The notes under the pieces are model-generated. The model did not search any database and was not told where the DNA came from. It was given only the letters and a program-made list of their open reading frames with translations. From positions 1,847,683-1,911,682 of the forward strand of contig JAKSZT010038955.1 in assembly GCA_026826555.1 (NCBI GenBank): a stretch of DNA of 64,000 bases. The letters run 5' to 3'. Below, one piece after another: positions 23,493 to 32,756 of the stretch. Numbering within the stretch: the first letter of the stretch is position 1; each line of letters begins with the position of its first letter. The stretch comes from Tolypeutes matacus (Eukaryota > Chordata > Mammalia > Cingulata > Chlamyphoridae). The position numbers and the translations under genes are program-made.

Positions 23493-23524
<32 letters not shown>
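23493..23524 (-). mobile_element. Poly(T)-only insertion with target duplication
   Basis: A tract of C, about 30 T and G is bracketed by GTATAATGGCTT at 23481-23492 and again at 23525-23536. Removing one copy plus the tract restores the FBXO33 reading context around MAFDIKSE. It looks like a retroposon insertion on the minus strand reduced to its poly(A) tail. Confidence 0.75.
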
Positions 23525-24170
23525 GTATAATGGCTTTTGATATCAAGAGTGAAGCTATGTTAAAGATTCTGAAACCCAGTATAACACTAGAGAGGACTCA
23601 TTTTGACAGCTACATTACTTGCAATTCAGGGGCTACTGTTGAGTTTATATCCAGGTAGTATGACAAGTTCTTAAGTCATTTTACATTAATGAATGATGTG
23701 ACTGATACATCTGGTTTTCCAGATCTTAGTGACACTTAAATGAAGATACATTGCTTTTATTAGTGTGGAGGTGCACAACGCTCTATTGTAAGCTTTGGAA
23801 ACACAACTTATGCAACACATGTCCAGATATGATTTTATTTATGGAAAAAGTTTATATGTGTTTTACAAATTGTCTTACCATCTTATATTAAAATGGCCTT
23901 TTGACAGGTGTGCATTGTTTTGTCTCCAGTGAGCACGTACCATGCAGATTTTATATGTATATCAGTAGTGTGGATCAACTGGCACAGTGTGTGTAAATGC
24001 CTGATGTGGTGAGAGTTTATCTTATAAATGTGATCAGATAAAATAATTCCTGATAGAAACTGTATGGAAACCAGCTGAATGTCTGATCTGATGACTGCTG
24101 ATGTTGTACAGTTTATGTTAAATGTTTATTCTTTTAATCAATGAATAAAACATTAAAAAGTGATCATTGT

Positions 24171-24333
24171 ATACTTACCTGGCAGGGGAGATACAATGAT
24201 CATGAAGGTGGTTTTCCCAGGATGAGGCTTATCCATTCCATTCCAGATGTGCTGGCCCCTGAGATTTCCCCAAATGCTGGAAACTCGATTGAATAATTGT
24301 GGTGGTGGGGGACTGCTTTCCCTCTCTCCCCTG
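24171..24333 (+). pseudogene. U1 snRNA retropseudogene
   Basis: Full length from ATACTTACCTGGCAGGGGAG (the 5' splice-site-recognising end) through GATCATGAAGGTGGTTTTCC, the AGGCTTATCCATT segment, ATTTCCCCAAATGCTGGAAA, the Sm-like AATAATTGTGG region and the terminal CTTTCCCTCTCTCCCCTG. It carries about a dozen substitutions relative to U1. An A-rich tail (24334-24350) follows, and imperfect 10-11 bp repeats (TGATCATTGT before, TGATCCTTGT after) suggest target duplication. It lies inside the 3' UTR part of the FBXO33 retrocopy, so it inserted later. No U1 promoter elements are seen upstream, so it is not expected to be expressed. Confidence 0.93.
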
Positions 24334-24392
24334 AAAAAAAGAAAAAAAAATTGATCCTTGTAATATATTTTATTGCATATGGAGCATGAAAA

Positions 24393-24405
24393 CTTTTAGC
24401 ATTAA
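24393..24405. repeat. Target-site duplication, right copy (FBXO33 retrocopy)
   Basis: CTTTTAGCATTAA, identical to 22407-22419, directly after an AAAA end. Confidence 0.75.
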
Positions 24406-24442
24406 ATAAAACACAACAATCCTTTTTAAAAAAGAATAATAT

Positions 24443-24882
24443 TGTGATGTTTAGGCTAATGTGTTAACTCAGCCAGGTAATTGTGCCCAATTGTTTGGTC
24501 AAGCAAGAAATGGGATAATTGTAATACAAGGACATTTATGGACTCTAGTCACCATGAGCTTACTGCATAGATAGCTGATATATCTACATCAATCAGGGAG
24601 ATTGCCATCAGCTATGAGTGATGCTTTATCCAATCAGATGAATGCCTTATAAAGGGAAGTGATTTCAGTATTCAGAGAGAATTTCATCTTTGGACTGTCA
24701 GTGTCTCCTGGAAACTCATCAAGGACCTTCATTGGACTTTTATCAGAGCCCCTGGTTTGCAACCTGTCTGAGGAACCTGGACTTGTGCATCCCCACAGCC
24801 ATGTGAGACACTCATAAAATGTCATATTACTGACAGATATCTCCTGTTGATTCTGTTTCACTAGAGAACCCTGACTAATACA
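24443..24882 (+). mobile_element. LTR-like repeat
   Basis: Starts TGTGATGTTTAGGC and ends GACTAATACA (TG...CA). Contains TTTGGTCAAGCAAG, TACAAGGACATTTATGGACT, CTTTATCCAATCAGATGAAT and CTGGAAACTCATCAAGGACC. The layout fits a solo LTR of about 440 bp. Family not asserted. Confidence 0.5.
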
Positions 24883-26060
24883 AATGATAATGGTCCATTT
24901 CTTGTAAATGTCCTTTAGTGGTTTGAGAGTTTCTTCTGTACTGTGCTCATTGATAGTACTTAATTAAAAGGATATTGGATTTTAAGGGAATTTTTCCTTG
25001 TATATTGAGATGATCATTCAGTTTTCCTTTTTATTCTATTAATTTAATATGTTACATTAATGGGTTGATGCAAGATAAGTAAATATTGAATCCCTTGGGA
25101 AAAATGCCATTTTAGGACATGTAATTATTTTTATATTACTGAATCTTTCTATCTAGTATTTATTTGAGGATATTGTCCCTATATTCAGAAGAGAAATTGA
25201 TATCACAATTTGGGAAGAATTGTGATTAATTCCTCTCTGAATGATATATAGAATATATCTATGAAGCTATAGTCACCTTGACTTTTCTTTGGGGTAGGTA
25301 TGATTGCTGATAAAATCTCTTCATTTGTTATATGTTTATTAAGATGAATTATTTATTTGTTTTGGTAACATTTTCCTCATATTGTGTATTTATAGGAATT
25401 TTTCTATTTCATCGAAGTTTTCTCATTAATTTTGGCACTTCAATATTCAAAATGTTCCTTTCAATCATTGCTATTTCTGTTATGTCACCCTCTCATTAGT
25501 AATTCTAATATTTCTGGTAAGTCTACTATTTCAAATATATAGTTGAACATGTCTAAATATATTTCTTAAAATTTCATTTATTATTCTCTTCATCTCCAGA
25601 ATTTCCATTTGATTTTTTTATAATGCCTGTCTCTTTATTGATGTTAATTATTTGGTACAGTGTGACTAATATATCTTCCTTTTATTCTTTTATCAAGTTT
25701 TGCACTTGTGAAAACATTTATAATGACTACTTGAAATAATTAATCTGTTGAACATGATATATGAACTTTCCAAAAAGTAGTTTCATTTACATGCATTTTT
25801 CCAGTATATGGGTTATGTATTTATGCATCTTTGTATATCTCATCATTTTGGAAACTGGACACTCTGAGTAATATATTGTAGCAAATTCAGATACTGCCAG
25901 TCTTACCCCTTGCACTGTTCTTTGTCTCCTTACTTGTTTAGTGACTGGGGGGAATAAGTCAGTGAAGTATCTCTGCACCACTGTGTTAGGTCTCTGGTAG
26001 TTTCCTCAGGGAGATGCAGATTTGGTTATTCTACAGTCATCCTGGCATGAGAGCTGTACT

Positions 26061-26804
26061 GGTGGTCCTCTCTTCCAATGGCCATACCTCACTGGTATAC
26101 ATAAATAATTGCTGTCTAATTGCTCTATTGTTACAACTATACCATAAGGTCTAACTATTTCTACAATACAATCTAATCAAATTTTGGACACTTCTGAGGG
26201 TTAGTTATGAGGTCAGGGCTGGTTGTTTTTTGTAACCCAAGAGGTCTCCTCTCAGCTGTCTTATTCTCTACTTCTCACTTATAAACTATCTGTTCTTCAG
26301 TCTAGACCATTTCTTCACTAGTCCACCATTCTTCTGCCAATTCCCTTCCCCACAATGCCACTACTTGTGAGGAAATTCTGAGGTTTAATTTCTCCCAACT
26401 CTGTTCAAAAGAATTCAGCCAAGAACTTTTATCAGAATTCTAAAGCTGGGGCTGGGGAAAAAAAAAAAAAAAACCTCACTCTGAAAGGAACCCCCATTCT
26501 AGGAAGTATTTAGTGGATAAGGGGGATCAAGTTCAGGTCCTCTAGGGTTACCACTCCTTGCTTAGAATCAGCCCCATGAACCAAAAAGGGATATCCTCAG
26601 GGGCCACTCCCAAAACTGTGCCTCAATTCCACAAGGGGGGAGGAGCAAAAGAAAGTAGCACTGCCTCTTAATCACATTCACTCAGGACTTAACCTCAGAA
26701 ACAGCATCTGGGTCAGGATGAGAGCTGATGATGCCCTGCTCTTCCCGGGAAGAAACACCTCTTAAGGACTTTTACTTGTTTAGGTTCTTTCACTCAGCAT
26801 AGAT
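26061..26804. other. Unassigned sequence
   Basis: No gene. An A run at about 26458-26474 follows GGGGCTGGGGA and may be a retroposon tail. Confidence 0.35.
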
Positions 26805-26820
26805 ATGATAATTCATTCTT
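26805..26820. repeat. Target-site duplication, left copy
   Basis: ATGATAATTCATTCTT, repeated identically at 27582-27597. The pair brackets one insertion of about 760 bp (N gap included). Confidence 0.85.
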
Positions 26821-27365
26821 TTTTTTTTTTTTTTTTNNNNNNNNNNNNNNNNNNNNNNNNNNNNNNNNNNNNNNNNNNNNNNNNNNNNNNNNNNNNNNNN
26901 NNNNNNNNNNNNNNNNNNNNNNNNNNNNNNNNNNNNCTCCATCTCCCCCCCCCCCCCCAGTTTTGCTGTTTCTGTGTCCATTCGCTGGGCAACTCTCTGT
27001 GTCCATTTCCTGCCCTCTCTTCTCATCCTTCTCCTCCTGTCTTCCCTGGGATTCGAGCCTCGGAACCTCCGATGTGGGAGAGAGGCGACCTACCGCCTGT
27101 GACACCTTAGTTCCTGGTTTTTCGGTGTGTCTCATCTTGGCTCTCCCTTGTGTCACTCTCCTTTTACATCCTCATCTTGCTGCATGGCTTGCGGGGCCTG
27201 GCGGCGCACCTGTGCATGGGGCCTGATGGCTCACCTGTGCACAGGGTCCATACGCCTTCTATATTTTCTTTTTTTTTTCATTTTTACCAGGAGGTCCCGG
27301 TGGTCAAACCCGGGTCCCTCCATATGGGAGACGGATGCCCAACCACCCAAGCCGCATCCATCCCC
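26821..27365 (-). mobile_element. DAS-type composite (dimeric) SINE with A tail, minus strand
   Basis: On the minus strand it begins GATGCGGCTTGGGTGGTTGG and continues GCATCCGTCTCCCATATGG, a tRNA-like B-box region (GACCCGGGTTTGACCACC), a GC-rich middle, a second tRNA-like unit (GGTCGCCTCTCTCCCACATC, GGTTCCGAGGCTCGAATCCC) and AGAGAATTG-like sequence before the poly(A), which is the T tract at 26820-26836. The same two-unit structure is present on plus at 33633-34035. DAS elements are Pol III-derived SINEs of Xenarthra. The N gap lies in its tail. Confidence 0.85.
26837..26936. other. Assembly gap (100 N)
   Basis: Exactly 100 N, usually a placeholder of unknown size, flanked by a T tract and a C run. 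The assembly presumably broke in the homopolymer tail of the SINE. Confidence 0.98.
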
Positions 27366-27449
27366 TGCTATATCTGTTAAGGTTGACCAAAGATACCCAG
27401 AGTTACAGTCTTTTCCCATACAGGATGGTCATATAATAAATCAGGCTTA
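27366..27449 (-). other. Unidentified linker between SINE and snoRNA-like sequence
   Basis: About 84 nt between the SINE start and the H/ACA-like RNA, inside the same target duplications. On the minus strand it ends CTTAACAG, which resembles a 3' splice site. It also contains a TGACCA/TGGTCA pair that could close a hairpin. Origin unknown; it may be intron or host-transcript sequence. Confidence 0.45.
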
Positions 27450-27581
27450 GTTTATCACCAGCGTTCTAAAAACCAGACCTAGGGAGAAAAACTAGGTCTG
27501 GGGATACATGCATGGTTTCTAATATAGCGAATATTTGACCTGCCCTGATTATCACAAAATCAGGACAGCGAGAGGATTCGC
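27450..27581 (-). ncRNA. Box H/ACA snoRNA-like sequence (probable retrocopy)
   Basis: The 132-nt minus-strand sequence has the hairpin-hinge-hairpin-tail plan. 5' hairpin (27527-27581): outer stem GCGAAT/ATTCGC, symmetric 7/7-nt internal pocket (CCTCTCG / GTCAAAT), upper stem CTGTCCTGATT/AATCAGGGCAG (11 bp, one G-U) and loop TTGTGAT. Hinge: box H candidate ATATTA (27520-27525, consensus ANANNA), 14 nt below the upper stem. 3' hairpin: outer ACCA...TGGT, upper stem CCAGACCTAG/CTAGGTCTGG (10 perfect bp), loop of 9. Tail: ATA followed by three bases, a box ACA variant. The predicted 5' end abuts the target duplication exactly. H/ACA RNAs guide pseudouridylation. I cannot name a parent. Structure was read by eye. 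Confidence 0.6.
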
Positions 27582-27597
27582 ATGATAATTCATTCTT
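27582..27597. repeat. Target-site duplication, right copy
   Basis: ATGATAATTCATTCTT, identical to 26805-26820. Confidence 0.85.
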
Positions 27598-28019
27598 ATG
27601 TTATTGTGTATCAGGTGTCCATTACTTTGAACAGTAAATAGGTTTACAGTATATCCATATGACAAAATTCATTTATCTTTTAACCTGCTGATTGGTGTTT
27701 TTGTTGTTTCCAATTTATGTGTAATCTAATACTAATTGTGGTCACATAGATAGCTGAGAACAATTTTGCTCTTAATCTTATAGTAACAATAAATATAAGA
27801 GATCTGGAAAAACTTCAAATTTTTAAAATTTTCTCATGTCAAGAGAGTGAAGTGTTAAATGAGAGAAATAGCACCCACACTAAAACCTCATGGGGGCTTG
27901 TGTTGTCAGATCACACATAATTTAACAAGAAGATTTAATTACTAATTGTTAATAATTTTCTAAACACTGAGTGTGATAAATTTGTTAGTGTAACTCTCAC
28001 AGGGGCCACATCCATACTG
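27598..28019. other. Unassigned AT-rich sequence, possibly L1
   Basis: No gene. TTCATTTATCTTTTAACCTG and CTGATTGGTGTTTTTGTTGT at about 27668-27708 resemble antisense L1 3' sequence, continuing from before the insertion. Confidence 0.45.
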
Positions 28020-28800
28020 TCTTGCAGGCCTTTTCTCCAAAATTAGGGCAAATACACCAAAAAGCTACACAGAACAAAAAAAAAAAAAACACAAAAGAAA
28101 TAATAAATTATTCCCCAGTGGTGTTTAGGGAGAGGGACAGCAACTATTGTAGAAATGCACCCACAACCACCTCCTTAGTTCCACTCCAAAACAAAATAAT
28201 TATTCTGCATGGGAAAAGGAAATGAAATCAATACCCTATGGACACTGGTGGGATCCAATAGAAGGTGGAAGGAGACAGAGTTCATCATGGAATGAATGTC
28301 CAGAAGCCTTCCCCCTACTTCACTATGGAATAAAAGTCTTAACCCACAGATGGAGTTCTCTGGAATAGGCCATTAAAGGCAGTGCAGCTTAGATGGCAAT
28401 ATCTGGGAAAATACACACTCTAACTCAGGGAGGGGCAGTAATATATGATAGATTAAGCATTGCCTCATAAGGAGGGACAGGGGCACTTGGATGATATTCC
28501 CATCACTGTCCATCCTGTTAATCTCCCAGCCTTTCCCTGAAATCTTGGATTCAGAGAATATGATAGACAAGTATCCAGGTAAACTTCAGTTGACTGCCAT
28601 GTTCTGAAAGTATTTCCCTGCCCCTGCAGTGGGTCCTATAGCCATACTTGGGCCTGCACACCTGGGAACAGGAACTCTCCTTAACACAAGTCACACTGAT
28701 GAGAAAGCTCTTTCCAACATGGAGATGCAGAGCAGGGAGAAGGCACTTGGAGGCATGCTCAGCTTCACAGAATGCACTGGAACATGAGGTCAAGCACACA
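28020..28800. mobile_element. Unnamed interspersed repeat fragment, paralogous to 34.5-35.3 kb
   Basis: The stretch 28030-28260 (CAAAATTAGGGCAAATACAC, GGGAGAGGGACAGCAACTAT, CACCCACAACCACCTCC) aligns by eye with 34860-35050 (AGGATTAGGGAAAATCCATA, GGGGGAGAGGAACAGCAGCC, GACAGCCACATCCCCTACCT). Both continue for several hundred bases. Family unknown; I infer part of a long retroelement. Confidence 0.5.
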
Positions 28801-29714
28801 CTTGAATAGGTCTGGCCTCCCTGTCAGGACCCTCAGGTAAGCTTTGCTTTTGGAAACCTGTGGATGTGTGGGGAAGATTAGAGTGCCAGAAGTTCTTTCT
28901 GATAACTTTCCCTACTACACAGAAAACTATTAGAGGAAGCTTCATATTATATTTATAGAAAACATTTGATGATGTTAGGGGAAAAGTATATGTGACAAAT
29001 AATTGATTGATAAAGCATGATTTACCAAATAGCATGGATGCTATTTGGATTAAAACATGCTATATTGTGAACCTACTCTTTTTGTCTTATATATCTATTT
29101 TATATTGAAAAGCTGTGTTAATGATGACATTTTATGTAATAGAATCATAATTTTTAAGGGCCTAAATATAAGTGCAGGGGATGGGTCTTTGATGCCACAT
29201 GAGATGGAGAGAACAAAGTAAGGCACTTGGAAGCTTCTCCTAGAGAAGGCCAGGCTTTCCAACTCCTCCTTCTTCCAGTTGAGGACATGGGACTCCACAT
29301 GGGGAGATTCTTTTGCCTAGGTATTCTCAGACATTTGAGTTAAGTTGGGGGAAATAACTTCACAGAGATGGTAAATGCAAGTGTTGTTCACAGTTTCTAG
29401 CATATTTACAAGACAGGACTAGTTCCCACAATTTACAGAAAATTTTATATATATGTTCATATGTATGAATTTTAACATGCATGTAGTAATATTAAAAAAG
29501 AGTTCTGAGATTGAATCTTGCATTCATCATGGAACACTTTAGAAAAGATGCAATTCCTCTTCTCTGGGGGTTACATGTTGAAAAACAAGAAGAGGGAACT
29601 ACATGCAAGGCCAAGACACCCCTCTCCAGCCTTCCTCTGAACTGGCACTGGGAGTTGGACCCTCCATGCTCCCTGGTGGCCATGAGCATCCCCTGCAGTC
29701 CAACCCTGTTGGGA
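28801..29714. other. Intergenic, downstream of the 30.0-kb V pseudogene
   Basis: No gene. The end (29600-29710) resembles the conserved V 3' flank (TGGTGGCCATGAGCATCCCC, CTGCAGTCCAACCCTGTTGG), comparable to 7530-7570. Confidence 0.45.
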
Positions 29715-29753
29715 GGTTTTTGTCAGGGCTAACAATGATTTCCTCTCATTGTG
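29715..29753 (-). promoter_or_regulatory. IGHV RSS, near-consensus
   Basis: Minus strand: heptamer CACAATG (29747-29753, one mismatch), spacer of exactly 23 bp and consensus nonamer ACAAAAACC (29715-29723). The signal survives although the V exon is dead. Confidence 0.85.
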
Positions 29754-30177
29754 TAGCTCATACAATACCTGGCACTGTCCTCCATTCTCAGAATGCTCAG
29801 TTTTAAATAACTTTTGTTCTTGGTGTGTTCCAGGTGATGCTGAGATGAGACTGAAGAGTTCAGTTATAGTGTGTGCTTCCACTACTATGTATCCAGCTGA
29901 TCCACTCCAGCCCTTTTCCTGGAGCCTGGTGGATCCAATGCATAAAATAGCCAGTTAAAGAGAATCCAGAGGCTTTGCAGGTAAGGGACAAGGTCTGCAA
30001 GGGCTTCACAAAGTCAGGTCCCAACTACTTCAGCTAGACCTGGGACAGGACATCTGAGGACAAGGAGAACCACAGTGAGTCCTGTGCTCAGAGGCAGCAT
30101 CCCCTTACCTCCATGTCTGAATCCTGACACACTCACATCTGGAGCTGTCACCAGAAAGAAGAAGACCAGGTTTTCAT
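29754..30177 (-). pseudogene. IGHV clan II pseudogene (stops and frameshifts)
   Basis: Leader 30137-30177 starts ATG AAA ACC TGG but is 5 nt short of the usual 46 and hits TGA; donor GTGAGT is good. Acceptor CTCAG and the 11-nt second leader part (30043-30053) are intact. V starts CAG GTC TAG, with a stop at codon 3 and another TAG at codon 6. FR1 to FR2 are otherwise readable: [42 protein letters not shown]2 is [11 protein letters not shown] followed by TGA. FR3 has frame-shifting indels, although the final Cys codon (TGT) is visible. Unlike the 7.6- and 13.3-kb segments there is no cysteine in CDR1 or CDR2. Its promoter region parallels that of the 7.6-kb segment. Confidence 0.87.
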
Positions 30178-30260
30178 GTTCTTGTGGATGGGGTCCATGC
30201 GGCCCAGGAAATATTTTCCAGACTGAGGAGGAATAGTTTCATCTATTCACCCATATGGTG

Positions 30261-30268
30261 ATTTGAAT
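30261..30268 (-). promoter_or_regulatory. Decayed octamer of the 30.0-kb V pseudogene
   Basis: ATTCAAAT on the minus strand, one mismatch from ATGCAAAT, at the position equivalent to the perfect octamer at 8159-8166. Confidence 0.55.
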
Positions 30269-31635
30269 TTGGGAGGCAACTTTGCATGAAAAAATGAAGG
30301 GAGATGAGGGGAGGTCCCCGTCTTAGGAGGACTCTGGGAGAAGGATACTGGTTGAGCCCCTGGAGAACACAATCCACTCCTTGGAATTCCTCTCACCAAA
30401 CCCATGTTCCTTTACTTTCAGGCAGGTAATATGATGAATGGAGAGTCAGATGTCACCAAGGATCAGGAATGGCTCTGGGAATATGTTCATTGTTTCACTA
30501 CTCCCATGTGATTTTTGTATGTATTTGAGTGTGACTGTTTACATATATATCAATTTCATATATATGGAATTTGTAATTATGTATATAATATATAATAGGC
30601 ATATATTCCATGACAATGTTGATTATAATGGATTTTGGTTGATTTTTGAAATATCAGTGGCAGTAAGGGATGTTTAGTGCCACTTTCCCCACTTTGTAGA
30701 GGTCATTTCATGGCTGTAATTCATGTGTGACATTTAAGTTGTAAGAGCTGTTATATATTTTCATTTACTCATATTAGAGGTATAATCCACTCTGGGATCC
30801 AGAAAGGACCTGTTGAGCCCTCCCTGTGACCACCATGACTGCCCAAGAACCATTTGCCCTGGTCCTTCTCCTGACATGTCACACCTGGGCTACTGGGTCA
30901 GGTCAGCCCCACTCATCCTCAGGCTCCTCACCTGAACATTGACTGAACTTGATCCACTCATCTCTGCCTATGTCCTTCTACCTTATCAAAACATTAACAG
31001 AACTTGAAAGCAGCATATTTCAACCTGACTAATCAATAATATTAGTTAAAGTTTAAATAATAAATTAGTAAGACCTTCATTTCTAGCCTTGTTCCAAGTT
31101 GGTGAGGCAGCAATGTGAAGTGAAAAGGAATTGGCCTGGGCATTAAAGTCACCAAAGATTATAGCAGGATTTGGGATTCAGAAGATACTAAAGCAAGTTC
31201 CAAGTATAGGTCCTGGTACATTAGGCACTCAGAAAGTCCATGCCTAGAGGTGTTGTCAGGGGAGTGACAGGCAATAAAATGAAAACCACATGTGGAGTGA
31301 ATTTTGTCACTGTGAGGACATTGTGCTGCAGTTCAAAGTGCAATTTTCATTGGTGGCATATTTCCACATCTTCCTCTTAGGTGCATTGTTTGTGCGGTTG
31401 ACATTTGGTTACATTTATTCACATGGATGAACTGTGTATATTGTGTTTCATATAACAGTATAACTTTTATTTATCAAATTAAATGTATTAATGAAATTTC
31501 ACTGAACTTCTGTCTTAAGCCATGTAGCAGAGTCATGACCAGGTTTACCTGATCTTTCTCATAGGATGAATGGAGAAGTCATAAGAAGAAAACCCAAATG
31601 CTCCCTTATACTTAAACTGCACATTCTCCTGGTCC
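30269..31635. other. Duplicated 5' flank of the clan II V segment plus unassigned sequence
   Basis: 30300-30410 and 30830-31060 are similar to 8200-8330 and 9740-10000. An AT dinucleotide-rich patch lies at about 30540-30610. No gene. Confidence 0.5.
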
Positions 31636-31639
31636 AGTT

Positions 31640-32270
31640 ACATATGCTACACACTCCTGTTTCCCCCTGTACTTGGCCCTAGTTCTGATCCTGGACCTGG
31701 TTGTCCTGGGCTCCCCTGCATCTTCCTCTTATCCTCTTCACTGGGGTGAGTGCTTCTGACTTCCACCCAACCCTGTTCCTGACTCTTTGGCTCCATGATC
31801 ATGAGTTTCTCCTGTACCTGACCTTGGCTCTGGTGTTCCTGATCTCCCCATGCACCAATCTTAGTCCTGGTCCTTGGAATTCATTTTGCTGAGTGCCCAC
31901 TACACCTGCCTTGGTTCTGGAGGCTAAGCTCCATGGTCCTGAGCTCTCCCTCCACCTGCCCCAGGCCCTGTCCTAGGGACTCCATAGTGCTGAGAATGCA
32001 CCTGTCCCTGATCCTGTCCCTTGGTCTCAGTGGTCCAGCCCTCTCCTTCCTCCTGACCCTGGTTCACAGCCCTGACTAAATGATCCTGAGCTCCCCTTGC
32101 ACCTGCCCTATACCTGCACCTTGGCTCAGTGGTGTTGAGCCTCCCCTCACCTGCCTCTTCTCCTGATCCCTGGCCTGCATGTTCCTGACTCCCCCTTGCA
32201 CTTACCCTGGACCTGTCCTCTGGGTTGGGCTTAGTATTCCTGACAGTCCCCTGCAGTCAGTTCTGCTGGT
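31640..32270 (+). repeat. Minisatellite, about 12 degenerate units of about 50 bp
   Basis: Successive units share the pattern CCCTGCACCTGCCCTGGTCC, then TGGNTCNNTGGTCCTGAGCT, with spacing near 50 bp (36-56). Units can be read starting near 31650, 31710, 31755, 31805, 31840, 31892, 31943, 31992, 32040, 32090, 32140 and 32190. Copies differ by 20-40 per cent, so the array is old. The unit resembles the sequence just 3' of the V segments (for example 11085-11140 and 57510-57580), suggesting expansion of a V 3'-flank motif. Confidence 0.75.
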
Positions 32271-32756
32271 CATGTAGGGAACTTAGGCATGGGCTCCTAC
32301 ATTCTTCTCTCAAATGTGGGTCCCACACAACATATCTTCTTTTGTCTTAACCATTCAATTTGTTGGTTGTAGGTGGCAACTGGGGCTGTCCTTAGAAGGG
32401 CTCTGCCAATGGGTGACTGAGCTACTGTTGTGATCAGTATGGCTATTATAGCTGTTCAGCATTTCTGCACCTTGACAGGCTCCTCTGGAATCCAACCAAG
32501 CCTGTAGGCATCAATGTGGATTCCTGCTCTCAGCTCCTGTACTCTCCAGGCATCCACAAGGACACTGTTTCCTGGCCAGAATAACTGACCACTGAGAGAG
32601 AAGAAGAAACACAGACTCTTAGAGGAAACTCCAGATGACAAAAGTCACCCTCCTCTGCCTTTGTCTGCACATGATCCTGTCTCAGGTTGGTCCTGACCAT
32701 CCCCTGGAGTCCACTCTGCAGGGGAGATTTGAGTCTGGGCTCACACTACCTCCATT
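32271..32756. other. 3' flank of the 32.8-kb V pseudogene
   Basis: No gene. 32640-32720 shows the usual V 3'-flank wording (CTTTGTCTGCACATGATCCT, CATCCCCTGGAGTCCA). Confidence 0.5.

Larger units (their letters stand above)
22420..24392 (+). pseudogene. FBXO33: Processed FBXO33 retropseudogene
   Basis: An intronless, decayed copy of the F-box protein 33 mRNA (a substrate-recognition subunit of SCF ubiquitin ligases). Visible in order are the F-box segment (FLPAPHWLRALASC, about 22617), a glycine/GGC-rich stretch (22830), ALELVLCVLVSIRNNRNLQK (22919), IKQIQQLFEEILSNSRQLKW (23065), TMEHLGLLDNNIPGNSTL (23203), VNLHSLVLDFCDFTAEMA (23279), MAFDIKSEAMLKILKPSI (23529) and FTLMNDVTDTSGFPDL (23674). 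It is broken by a TGA after VELE, further stops near 23430, a 5' frameshift and loss of the C-terminal coding part, after which 3' UTR-like sequence runs to an AATAAA near 24145. The 13-bp target duplications and lack of introns indicate L1-mediated retroposition. GC content is far above the host sequence. Family assignment is from remembered protein similarity and is strong. Confidence 0.85.
19941..26060 (-). mobile_element. Old L1 in antisense orientation, split by later insertions
   Basis: On plus this reads as reverse-complement L1: GTATAGTTGATATATGATAG at about 19950, CACCCATTTAAAATAATATA at about 20165, GGGTTATTGCCTCATAATCT at about 21290 and TTGATCTGTATGTCTATC at about 21690, then ATGATCATTCAGTTTTCC at about 25010 and TTAATGGGTTGATGCAAG at about 25060. 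The two halves (19.95-22.42 and 24.88-25.7 kb) are separated by the FBXO33 retrocopy and an LTR. No frame is open. The exact ends are approximate. Confidence 0.7.

Noticed and set aside
24171..24333. Functional U1 snRNA gene
   Set aside because: Multiple substitutions, an A-rich tail and no proximal sequence element or 3' box; it is a retrocopy.
28551..28799. Possible V relic at 28.6 kb
   Set aside because: Only a CTGCAGTGGGTCC-like phrase resembles V flank; no framework word or RSS could be found.
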